A DNA stretch of 33,084 bases from Abditibacteriota bacterium (GTDB taxonomy: Bacteria > Armatimonadota > UBA5829), in NCBI GenBank assembly GCA_017552965.1, contig JAFZNQ010000087.1, forward strand, positions 1 to 33,084, in the 5' to 3' direction. The notes under the pieces were generated by a model. The model ran no database searches, was not told where the DNA came from, and saw only the letters and a program-made list of their open reading frames with translations. This document shows positions 24,366-31,778 of this stretch, in pieces (the first letter of the stretch is position 1; each line of letters begins with the position of its first letter). Position numbers and translations under genes: made by a program.

Positions 24366-24411
24366 GGCCCGCGGACGCAGCAGCGCGTCCTTCGCGGGGC
24401 CTTGCGGGCCC
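24366..24411. other. Long GC-rich inverted repeat between divergent promoters
   Basis: GGGCCCGC pairs with GCGGGCCC at the outer ends, and GGACGC pairs with GCGTCC inside. It lies between the cobalamin operon promoter and the promoter at 24415. It may be a transcription barrier or a regulator site; nothing identifies it further. Confidence 0.45.
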
Positions 24412-24414
24412 GGC

Positions 24415-24444
24415 TTGACTTGACGGGAGGCCTTGGTCTATAAT
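24415..24444 (+). promoter_or_regulatory. Promoter of the secreted protein and recB
   Basis: TTGACT (24415-24420), 18-base spacer, TATAAT (24439-24444). The leader carries ATCGGGGG (24463-24470) six bases before ATG 24477. Confidence 0.8.
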
Positions 24445-24476
24445 GAAGTTAGAAATCATCCTATCGGGGGCAATAT

Positions 24477-26249
24477 ATGAAGCTTTTGTTGATGGCCGCG
24501 CTGATGGCGGCGCTGTGCTGCGGCGCCGTGTACGGCAGGACCAAAGAGGACGCCAGGGCTCTGCTGACAGACCCTGTGGTGGAGTCCCTGTATGCCCGCA
24601 CCTACGCCAGCATACTGGAACGCAGCGAAAAGGACGGCTTTTTCCTGGAGTCGGTCAACGGCGCCTACACGGGCATGTTTCCCAGGACCGTGGGGGCTCT
24701 GGCCAGCCTGTACGAAGTCACCGGCGAGACCGAAAAGACCCGGCGCCACGTGGATCTGGTGCTGAAGATCGCCCGGGACAACAATATGCGCCGCTGCGCC
24801 CACGTCATCATCCGTCATCCGGTCACCATCAAGCCAGGGGAGGGCGTGATCGCCGGAGCGGACATGGCCGTCTCCCGCCTGGACGCCCCCTATATGGGCT
24901 GCCAGTATTTCAGAGGCGCGGGCAAGCCTGTCAAGGCCGTCTACGTCTATCTGGCAGCCGCCACCGGCTCCGGGACCTATCATATGACCCTGAGTCCGGA
25001 CCTGGAGGAGGAGCCCCTGGCAGTGTGCGACCTCTCCGCCGAGGATGTGAAGGACGGCTGGGTGAGATTTGCCTTTGACAAGCCCTGCAAGACGGAAAAG
25101 GGCCGGCGCTACGTGGTCACCCTGCAGGCCCTGGGCGGCAGCGGGCGGCCCATATGGCACGGCTCCGCTACGGAAGGCCCCGACAGCGAGATATACGCCG
25201 TGGGCTCCGACACGGACGGCGAGATATGGCTCCATCGCCGCGGCATACAGATGGCCTTTGCGGCGGACTACGGCGGCAACGTGAAGTTTGACACCCGGCC
25301 CCGCTACGCCATTCTCAGCCGCGGAGACCAGGTGGACGGCAATCTCCACGTGCTGGCCGCCTGGGCCATGTGCGCTCTGGCAGACGTGGACAAGGCCTGG
25401 GAAAACCGCACCTACAAGCAGGTGGCGGAGCTGGTGGACACGGTGATGGACCTGCCCTATCTCAGCTACAGAGCCCCCAGAGTCTTTCCGGGCCTGGTGA
25501 AAAACCATATGTTTGAGCACTCCCGCCAGGGCCGGTATTGGGACTGCTGGGACATCCTCACCCAGTCCTGGGCCCTGAGGACCCTGGAGCTCATGCAGCA
25601 GGTGGCAGAGCGCCGCGGCGACGACAAGCACCGGGAATTCTGGGCAAAATGCGAGCAGGAGCTGCTGGCCAACGTCCACGAAAACCTTACCTTTGAGGTG
25701 GACGGCAAAAAGGTGTATGCGGAGATGCGCAAGGCCGACTCCTCCGACGGCACCCTGCTGGAGGGCATGAGCTGGGCCAACTTTGGCACCATAGCCTCCC
25801 AGTACACTGGCTTTGACAAGACCATACTCTCGGACACTCTGGAGACCTATGCCAGGAACGCCCGGCGGGACTGGCACGGCCACACCGTGTGGGCCCACGA
25901 GTGGGACTTTGGCCAAAAAATGGAGATATCTGCCGTGGAAGGCCTCCCGGCCGGCGTTGTCCTGCCGGCCTATACCGGCGGCAGAGTCAGCGCCCAGGTC
26001 ATAGGCAAGGGCGTGGGCTGGGACCTGGTCTGGTGCGCCCGGACGGGCAACTATGACAGGATCTGCGACTGGCTGGAATTTATCCGGGACGAAAACTCCA
26101 CCCGCCTCTACGCCGAGGCCTTCAACCTGATCAACGGGGAGACCGTCATCCAGGACGACGGCAACGGCGAGCAGTGCGCCTGGTGGTGCTGGGGCATGGC
26201 CGTGGCCAGAGAGGCCTGCGGACTGGACCCGGTCCCCGACGTCAAATAA
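24477..26249 (+). CDS. Secreted predicted six-hairpin (alpha/alpha) glycosidase-like protein
   Basis: The 590-residue protein has a signal peptide, MKLLLMAALMAALCCGAVYG. Residues about 25-110 are helical (AYTGMFPRTVGALASLYEVT). A beta-rich insert resembling a lectin or CBM sandwich follows (about 115-250: VKAVYVYLAAATGSGTYHMT, GWVRFAFDKPC). The rest is a long helical part with repeated aromatic and acidic motifs (DGNLHVLAAWAMCAL, HSRQGRYWDCWDILTQSWAL, LEGMSWANFGTIASQ, HTVWAHEWDFGQKMEISAVE). That pattern fits an alpha/alpha-barrel carbohydrate-active enzyme, but I cannot name the family or catalytic residues. It sits behind a good promoter and ends 11 bases before the recB-like start, so the two are probably cotranscribed, an odd functional pairing. 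Confidence 0.65.
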   Translation: MKLLLMAALMAALCCGAVYGRTKEDARALLTDPVVESLYARTYASILERSEKDGFFLESVNGAYTGMFPRTVGALASLYEVTGETEKTRRHVDLVLKIARDNNMRRCAHVIIRHPVTIKPGEGVIAGADMAVSRLDAPYMGCQYFRGAGKPVKAVYVYLAAATGSGTYHMTLSPDLEEEPLAVCDLSAEDVKDGWVRFAFDKPCKTEKGRRYVVTLQALGGSGRPIWHGSATEGPDSEIYAVGSDTDGEIWLHRRGIQMAFAADYGGNVKFDTRPRYAILSRGDQVDGNLHVLAAWAMCALADVDKAWENRTYKQVAELVDTVMDLPYLSYRAPRVFPGLVKNHMFEHSRQGRYWDCWDILTQSWALRTLELMQQVAERRGDDKHREFWAKCEQELLANVHENLTFEVDGKKVYAEMRKADSSDGTLLEGMSWANFGTIASQYTGFDKTILSDTLETYARNARRDWHGHTVWAHEWDFGQKMEISAVEGLPAGVVLPAYTGGRVSAQVIGKGVGWDLVWCARTGNYDRICDWLEFIRDENSTRLYAEAFNLINGETVIQDDGNGEQCAWWCWGMAVAREACGLDPVPDVK

Positions 26250-26260
26250 AAGGAGAAACA

Positions 26261-29200
26261 ATGGCTGTTATCTGCAATTACGAGGCTTCTGCCGGTACCG
26301 GCAAGACCTATACCATCAAAGTCAAGTTCGCGGAGCTGGTGCTCCGGGGCATCCCCGTGGACAGTATCCTGGCCATGACCTACACGGAGGCTGCCGCCGC
26401 CGAGATGCGGGACAGGATCCGCAAGACTCTGGAGGAGACTCTCGATAAAGGCATCAAAGACGGAACCCTCACCGATACAGACCGGATCCGCCTTCGCGCC
26501 GCCCTGACCGGGCTGGGGGACGCCTGGATCTGCACCATACACGGCTTTTGCGCCAGAGTGCTGAAGGAATACCCCTTTGAGGCCGGCGTCAACTGCCGCA
26601 TGAAGGTGGACAACACGGGCTTTTCCGACAAGGAGGGCGTGAGCCGTTCCCTGACGGATAATCTTGCGCTGCTGGATATGATCAAAGACGAGCCGGTCTT
26701 TGTTGATGAGCTGAAAAAACATGATTTCAGGCTGGAGAAGATCACCGCCTTAGTCCAGAGGATCCATTTTGAATATGGTGATACTCTGAACGGATATGAT
26801 ATCGATTTTGAGGTCAACACCGGCGGACCCCGCGAAGCGAGGTTCAGGCAGGAAAGCGATGAAGAATATGCCGCCGCTATGGCCAAGGCCTGGGAAACGT
26901 TCCGGAAAACCGTTGAGGAATACAGAGAGAAAAAAGATGAGATCGCTGCTTACAGTGATATTAATATAAAGGCCATTAACTCAATATCAGAGCGGGCAGA
27001 TCTTTGTGAAGAGATAAAAGCCGGCAAACAGCCGCAGCTGAACAAGAGTAATAGCAAGTTAAGTATATCTGATAGCCAAAAAAAGGTACTGGATGCCTAT
27101 GATAAGTATCACCAAGACGATCATATCGGCAAGACGTTCCCGGAAGTAATTGAATGGATCAATAATGAATATCGCAAGGATCATTCTGTACCTATGCCGG
27201 ATGATATCTATCAAAAGGTCTGCAAGATCAGGGATGCTGTGGCTCGTCTGAAATACATTAGGAATGACCTTGTTGCTAATGCGGCGCTAAGGCTCAGAAA
27301 TATTTTCGTCTGGATCCTGACGCGGGACGCGGTGAAAAAGTGCCGGGACATCAGATTATCAAAAGGCGTCATGAACTATGACGACATGATAGAGCTGGTG
27401 GCCCGGGCTCTCGAAGAGCCGGACAACCCGCTGGGAAAAGCCCTGCGGGAGAAATTTGCCGCCGGCATCGTGGACGAGTTTCAGGACACGGACCCTCTGC
27501 AGTGGAGGATCATCGATCGCATTTTTCCCAAGGGTGACGAAGAAGGCGATACGGGAGCCAAAAAACGCCGTCTGATCCTGGCGGGGGACCCCAAGCAGTC
27601 TATCTACGGCTTCCGGGGAGCCAACATCAGTACTTATATTGACGCTGTCTCGCAGGAGGGGACTGACCGTAAGGATCTGCCTGTCAGCAACAGATTTACT
27701 CCCAATCTGTGCCACGCTCTGAACCGCTTTTTTGCGTCTCAGTTTCACGCAGACAGCGAGAGTGAAGGAGAAGGCGGTGAAGATAAACCGCCTGTGGACT
27801 TTTTCGGAGAAGGCATTGCTTTCAAACCGGCGGGCTTTGTGCTGGAAAATGACGCTGTCCTGCCCGAAGGTTTCAAGTGCTTTAATCTGGTACGGCTTCG
27901 GGAGGAAGCGCCTGCCGTCCGGAACGAAACGGCTGATGACGCTGCAGATCCTGAAAACAGCGAGCCGGAAAATGACAAGCCGGATACTGCCAATCCTGAA
28001 GCCGGCGAGACTGATCCCCCGGATGATAAAAAAACCGATGACAAAAAAGAGCTCTCGCGGTATTACGGGTATATCTGCGATGAGATACAGAGGATAGTCG
28101 GCGATGACCGCCTGAAGTTTCACCGGAAGAAGGACGAGGACTCTGACGCCCATCCCCGCTACGGGGACTTTATGGTGCTGGTCAAGGCCAGAAGGGATGC
28201 CGAGCCTCTGGAAAAGCTGTTCAGGGAAAAATGCATCCCCTACACCTTTTACAAAAAAAACGGGCTTTTCACTTCGGAGGAAGCCGTCAGCCTGTATGAG
28301 ACCCTGCTGGCTGTCTATGAGCCCTCGGAGGAGCACTTCAAGGTGGCCCTGTTCGGCGACCTGTTCCGCATGTCTCCGGAGAGCATCGGGAATTGCATAG
28401 ACGGCAAGTCGGCTGCCGAAGAATTGAGGCTGCTGCAGAGCTGGGCGGACAAGCTGGCAGCCAAGTCTCCGGGAGAGGCGGCGGACGCGATACTCTCGGA
28501 GCTGAAGGTGCACACAAAATCCCTGGAGGAGGGGGACACCCGGCGCAGCGCCAATTACAAGCAGCTGGCCGCCGCTATCCGGGCTATGAGTCAAAAGACC
28601 CCTGACCCCCGGCTGCTCCTGGCTGCCCTGAAGACCCGTATGGACGAGGGCGGCAAAGAGAGCGAGGATGAGGACGAGGACCTGATGGCTCTGGACACGG
28701 ACAGAGACGTGGTGAAGATCACCACCATGCACGGCGCCAAGGGCCTGGAGGCCAACGTGGTGTTTTTGCTGGGGAGTTTTATGCCCAAATCTTATGACAA
28801 AACTTACGGCCCCATGTATGACAAAACGATCTACACCATATCTGGCAAGGCTTCTGCCGACTACTATTCAGACGTGGAGCAGCCCACGGTCTATCTCACG
28901 AATGACTATGTTAAGAACGCTCTGACCGAACAGGGCAAACACGAAAATCACCGTCTCCTTTACGTGGCTATGACCAGAGCCCGGGCGCTGCTGTATATGC
29001 TTGATAACCCGTCCTTGTACGAAGGCGTTGTGGTGGCTGATCCGGACAACAGCCCGGACGCGGAAGAGATATTATACACACAGAAGCGCTGCGCAGACGG
29101 CAGAACGGAATACGTGCCATCATCCGAGGGCGAGGAAGGGCGCTCGCCGGAGGAGCTGGTGGCTGAATACAGGCAGAATACACCTCTGCCTTCTGCCGAT

Positions 29201-30226
29201 GCCCAACCTGCTCCCGCAGCGACGCGGGAGCAGCAGGTACTGCCCGAAAAGGCGGAGTCTCTGCCCGAGTATCTCTCCTGCATCTGGCTGCAGTCCTTTT
29301 CGGGCATCAGGTCCAAGGGCGGCAAGGCGGAGACCGAAGACAGCGGGAAGTCCGGCGCTGCCGCCGGAGAGCCTGCCGCAGAGGGACAGGACCCCGAGGC
29401 CGGCCGGGAGACCGCCGACGGGGACGAGGCCCGGAGCGGCGCGGCCGCTGAGGAGGCCGAAGAGATCCGGGGCGGCTCCGACGAGCCCGAGGACACCACG
29501 GAGGACCGGGAGGGCGAGCTGCCCGGCGGCACAGTCACCGGCAACATAGTCCACGAGGCCTTTGACGCCATATTCAGGCATCCTGATGTGAAGAAAAGGG
29601 TTTACTACGACCTGAAGGAGGAAGATATAGACGAAGAGTCGGAGGGCCGCGACGGGAGCCTCTTTGCCAACGAGTGCCTGAGCCGCATACTGGACCGCTA
29701 CTCCGGCATCATAGGCCGCCGGCGCCGGGAATACAGGCGCGGCATTCTGACCATACTGCGCAACACCCTCCGGACGCCCCTTTGGGAGGGCGGGCCGGAG
29801 ATAGGCAAGCTGGACACGAAATATATACTCACGGAGAGGCCCTTTGTTTTCAAGAGAAAGGACGCTGCCCGGGACAAGGTGTTTTACAACGGCGTGGTGG
29901 ACATGATATTCATGCATGAGGGCGCATACTACGTGCTGGACTGGAAGACCAACAGGAGCCCCTCCCGGGAATACGGGCAGGATGACCTGGCCGGCATGAT
30001 GGCCGAAGGCGACTACAAAAAGCAGGCCGGTCTCTACACTTGCTTTGTGGACAAGTGGCTGCAGAACTTCCGGGAGGCGGCCGGGAAAGCCGGCGGCGCC
30101 GTCAGTGTGACCAAGGCCTTTTACGTGTTTGTCCGTCCCGCGGAAAAGCGGGGCGGCGGGGCTGCGGTCTTTGAGGTGAGCCGGGAGGAGCTGGACGCGG
30201 CTATCAAAGGCCTGCTGGGAGAATGA
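26261..30226 (+). CDS. recB: RecB-type superfamily 1 helicase-nuclease, 1321 aa
   Basis: The start ATG 26261 has AAAAGGAG six bases upstream. Helicase motifs are complete: Walker A EASAGTGKT (8-16), Ia AMTYTEAAAAEMRDRI, CTIHGFCARVL, Walker B VDEFQDTDPLQW (D405), III LAGDPKQSIYGFRGAN, V ITTMHGAKGLE, and VI RLLYVAMTRARA (898 onward). The C-terminal nuclease keeps H1098, D1214, D1227, K1229 (YVLDWKTN) and QAGLY (Q1255, Y1259). The 13-residue spacing of the two aspartates equals that of E. coli RecB. The EASAGTGKT and DEFQDTDP forms favour RecB over AddA. It should unwind and degrade DNA ends for recombination repair or foreign DNA destruction. No recC, recD or addB lies nearby. Bases about 26640-27360 are visibly richer in A+T, and two very acidic linkers (about residues 550-600 and 1025-1090) interrupt the fold. 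Confidence 0.87.
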   Translation: MAVICNYEASAGTGKTYTIKVKFAELVLRGIPVDSILAMTYTEAAAAEMRDRIRKTLEETLDKGIKDGTLTDTDRIRLRAALTGLGDAWICTIHGFCARVLKEYPFEAGVNCRMKVDNTGFSDKEGVSRSLTDNLALLDMIKDEPVFVDELKKHDFRLEKITALVQRIHFEYGDTLNGYDIDFEVNTGGPREARFRQESDEEYAAAMAKAWETFRKTVEEYREKKDEIAAYSDINIKAINSISERADLCEEIKAGKQPQLNKSNSKLSISDSQKKVLDAYDKYHQDDHIGKTFPEVIEWINNEYRKDHSVPMPDDIYQKVCKIRDAVARLKYIRNDLVANAALRLRNIFVWILTRDAVKKCRDIRLSKGVMNYDDMIELVARALEEPDNPLGKALREKFAAGIVDEFQDTDPLQWRIIDRIFPKGDEEGDTGAKKRRLILAGDPKQSIYGFRGANISTYIDAVSQEGTDRKDLPVSNRFTPNLCHALNRFFASQFHADSESEGEGGEDKPPVDFFGEGIAFKPAGFVLENDAVLPEGFKCFNLVRLREEAPAVRNETADDAADPENSEPENDKPDTANPEAGETDPPDDKKTDDKKELSRYYGYICDEIQRIVGDDRLKFHRKKDEDSDAHPRYGDFMVLVKARRDAEPLEKLFREKCIPYTFYKKNGLFTSEEAVSLYETLLAVYEPSEEHFKVALFGDLFRMSPESIGNCIDGKSAAEELRLLQSWADKLAAKSPGEAADAILSELKVHTKSLEEGDTRRSANYKQLAAAIRAMSQKTPDPRLLLAALKTRMDEGGKESEDEDEDLMALDTDRDVVKITTMHGAKGLEANVVFLLGSFMPKSYDKTYGPMYDKTIYTISGKASADYYSDVEQPTVYLTNDYVKNALTEQGKHENHRLLYVAMTRARALLYMLDNPSLYEGVVVADPDNSPDAEEILYTQKRCADGRTEYVPSSEGEEGRSPEELVAEYRQNTPLPSADAQPAPAATREQQVLPEKAESLPEYLSCIWLQSFSGIRSKGGKAETEDSGKSGAAAGEPAAEGQDPEAGRETADGDEARSGAAAEEAEEIRGGSDEPEDTTEDREGELPGGTVTGNIVHEAFDAIFRHPDVKKRVYYDLKEEDIDEESEGRDGSLFANECLSRILDRYSGIIGRRRREYRRGILTILRNTLRTPLWEGGPEIGKLDTKYILTERPFVFKRKDAARDKVFYNGVVDMIFMHEGAYYVLDWKTNRSPSREYGQDDLAGMMAEGDYKKQAGLYTCFVDKWLQNFREAAGKAGGAVSVTKAFYVFVRPAEKRGGGAAVFEVSREELDAAIKGLLGE

Positions 30227-30233
30227 CAGGCGG

Positions 30234-30258
30234 ACCGCCCTTGACAAAGGGCGGTTTT
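30234..30258 (+). terminator. Terminator of recB with the next promoter's -35 box in its loop
   Basis: ACCGCCC (30234-30240) pairs with GGGCGGT (30249-30255) and TTTT ends the element at 30258. The 8-base loop is TTGACAAA, which contains the -35 hexamer of the promoter at 30241-30269. Confidence 0.75.
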
Positions 30259-30269
30259 AGGTGTATAAT
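30241..30269 (+). promoter_or_regulatory. Perfect consensus promoter of the 84-aa gene
   Basis: TTGACA (30241-30246), exactly 17 bases, TATAAT (30264-30269). Both hexamers match the sigma70 consensus fully. Confidence 0.93.
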
Positions 30270-30299
30270 AGAAGGGTATTACGAAAAAGGAGAAGAGCT

Positions 30300-30554
30300 A
30301 TGAACGAGAAGACCCGTAAGTTTTGTGAGACTATGCTGACCTACGTTGTGGACAACAACTGGAACAACGTTGACCGCGCCAATTCTGCTCTTCCCGAAAA
30401 GTATGCAGTGCTCATCGCCCTAAGCTTTTCGGCAGTCATCAAGACCGAATATACTCCGAGACCTATTCCCGGGGAGATATGCAGGGTGCCCATTGACGAA
30501 CACACCGACAAACAAAGCCTGCTAAAGGCTTTTTTGGAGGAGATGGAAAAATAG
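30300..30554 (+). CDS. Small conserved-looking protein of unknown function, 84 aa
   Basis: ATG 30300 has AAGGAG 7 bases upstream, a perfect promoter upstream and its own terminator downstream, so a real expressed gene is likely. The product begins MNEKTRKFCETMLTYVVDNN and ends LLKAFLEEMEK. It reads as two amphipathic helices around a short strand-like centre (YAVLIALSFSAVIKTEYTPR). It is soluble, slightly acidic, with two cysteines and no signal peptide. I do not recognise a family. Codons are less GC-biased than in the neighbours. It stands alone between recB and the tRNA terminator, so context does not indicate a role. Confidence 0.8.
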   Translation: MNEKTRKFCETMLTYVVDNNWNNVDRANSALPEKYAVLIALSFSAVIKTEYTPRPIPGEICRVPIDEHTDKQSLLKAFLEEMEK

Positions 30555-30555
30555 A

Positions 30556-30583
30556 GGGCAAGCGGGCTTGCCCTTTTTCTTTT
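30556..30583 (+). terminator. Terminator of the 84-aa gene
   Basis: GGGCAAG (30556-30562) pairs with CTTGCCC (30567-30573) around CGGG and is followed by TTTTTCTTTT. It starts two bases after the stop codon. Confidence 0.93.
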
Positions 30584-30586
30584 GAC

Positions 30587-30610
30587 AAAAAAGCCGGCCC
30601 GCGGCCGGCT
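30587..30610 (-). terminator. Terminator of tRNA-Gln
   Basis: AGCCGGCC (30592-30599) pairs with GGCCGGCT (30603-30610) around CGC. On the minus strand it is followed by TTTTTT (30592-30587). It begins 3 bases past the tRNA 3' end. Confidence 0.9.
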
Positions 30611-30612
30611 GA

Positions 30613-30686
30613 TGGATCTGGGGCAGGGACTCGAACCCCGACTGACTGGACCAAAACCAGTTGTCCTGCCGTTAGACGACCCCAGA
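30613..30686 (-). tRNA. tRNA-Gln (anticodon UUG)
   Basis: The 74-base gene on the minus strand folds as a cloverleaf. The acceptor stem is TCTGGGG/CCCCAGA, the anticodon stem ACTGG/CCAGT has loop TTTTGGT (anticodon TTG, reading CAA), and the T arm contains GGTTCGAGTCC. The 3' CCA is encoded (30615-30613). The U1-A72 pair is the feature GatCAB uses to recognise tRNA-Gln in bacteria that amidate Glu-tRNA-Gln. It has its own consensus promoter and terminator. Confidence 0.95.
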
Positions 30687-30697
30687 CTGTCACTACT

Positions 30698-30726
30698 ATT
30701 ATATTATTGCGCTTGTAAAATGTCAA
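30698..30726 (-). promoter_or_regulatory. Consensus promoter of tRNA-Gln
   Basis: Minus strand TTGACA (30726-30721), 17-base spacer, TATAAT (30703-30698), placing the transcript start about 5 bases before the tRNA. Confidence 0.92.
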
Positions 30727-30752
30727 GCCCGGGGCCTTTGGCCCCGCGGGCT
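30726..30752 (+). other. Hairpin just upstream of argF
   Basis: GGGGCC-TTT-GGCCCC, extended by outer AGCCC/GGGCT pairs with a small bulge, lies 18 bases before ATG 30771. No plus-strand promoter for argF is obvious; a TATATT at 30700-30705 is the only candidate -10. The hairpin could attenuate argF or block read-through into it. Confidence 0.45.
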
Positions 30753-30770
30753 GACCGGAAGGAACGATAT

Positions 30771-31757
30771 ATGGAGCAAACGACCTTTACAGAATACCTG
30801 AAAGCCCATCCGACTGCCGCAGGGCTGGCCGGAAGGCATCTGCTGAGGGTGAACGACCTTTCCACCGAAGAGATAGTCACCCTGCTGGACTTTGCCGTCA
30901 GGATGAAGACCGGCGTCATCAGCCGCGAGGAGCAGCTGAAGGTGCTGCCCGGCTGCACGCTGGCGGAGATCTTTGAAAAGCCGTCCCTGAGGACCAGAGT
31001 GAGCTTTGAGACCGGCATTTACCAGCTGGGCGGACAGGGCATATACATCACCAGCAAGGAGATACAGATAGGCGTGCGGGAGAGCGTGTACGACATCAGC
31101 AACGTGCTGACCCGCATAGTGGATATAGCCATGGCCCGGGTGTTCAAGCATTCCACCGTGGCGGACCTGGCCAAATATGCCAAAAAGCCCGTGATCAACG
31201 GTCTGTGCGACACGGAGCATCCCTGCCAGGCTCTGGCCGACATCCTGACTCTGGTGGAGGAGCGGGGGGACGTGAAGGGCCTGCGCTTTGCCTACGTAGG
31301 CGACGGCAACAACGTGTGCCAGTCCCTCATGATCATCTGCGCCAAGCTGGGCATAGGCTTTGTGTGCGCCTGCCCCAAGGGCTACTATCCCGCAGAGGAC
31401 TACGTCGCCCTGGCTGCGTCTCTGGCAGATGAAAACGGGACCTACTTTGAGCTCACCGAGAGCCCCGCGGCAGCCGCCGCCGGCGCCGACGTGATCTATA
31501 CCGACACCTGGACCAGCATGGGCCAGGAGGAGGAAGCCAAGCAGCGCGCAGAGGCCTTCGCCGGCTACAGGGTGGACTCCGCCCTCATGGCAAAGGCGGG
31601 CCCGAAGTGCATCTTCATGCACTGTCTGCCGGCCCACAGGGGCTGCGAGGTGACGGACGAGGTGATGGATTCGCCTCAGAGCCGCATATTTCAGGAAGCC
31701 GAGAACAGGCTTCACGCCCAAAAGGCCGTCATGGGCCTGCTGGGACAAAAGGTGTGA
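30771..31757 (+). CDS. argF: Ornithine carbamoyltransferase
   Basis: The 328-residue enzyme makes citrulline from ornithine and carbamoyl phosphate, in the arginine pathway. The carbamoyl phosphate site is PSLRTRVSFE (S72, R74, T75, R76), a common variant of STRTR. Other conserved sites are HPCQALAD (H150-Q153), DGNNVCQS, the ornithine-binding DTWTSMGQE and the catalytic FMHCLPAHRG (C285). Length fits the family. GAAGGA lies 7 bases before ATG 30771. argG follows after 21 bases, so the two successive steps form an operon. The biosynthetic form is favoured over catabolic arcB by this pairing and by the absence of arcA or arcC. Confidence 0.94.
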   Translation: MEQTTFTEYLKAHPTAAGLAGRHLLRVNDLSTEEIVTLLDFAVRMKTGVISREEQLKVLPGCTLAEIFEKPSLRTRVSFETGIYQLGGQGIYITSKEIQIGVRESVYDISNVLTRIVDIAMARVFKHSTVADLAKYAKKPVINGLCDTEHPCQALADILTLVEERGDVKGLRFAYVGDGNNVCQSLMIICAKLGIGFVCACPKGYYPAEDYVALAASLADENGTYFELTESPAAAAAGADVIYTDTWTSMGQEEEAKQRAEAFAGYRVDSALMAKAGPKCIFMHCLPAHRGCEVTDEVMDSPQSRIFQEAENRLHAQKAVMGLLGQKV

Positions 31758-31778
31758 TCAAGCCACAAGGAGAGATAT

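Noticed and set aside
24253-24440. Cobalamin riboswitch upstream of the uptake operon
   Set aside because: Too little space between promoter and start, and no B12 box visible on the minus strand.
26174-26260. Earlier start for the recB-like gene at 26174
   Set aside because: It lies inside the end of the upstream gene in another frame. ATG 26261 has AAAAGGAG at six bases and starts the conserved region at once.
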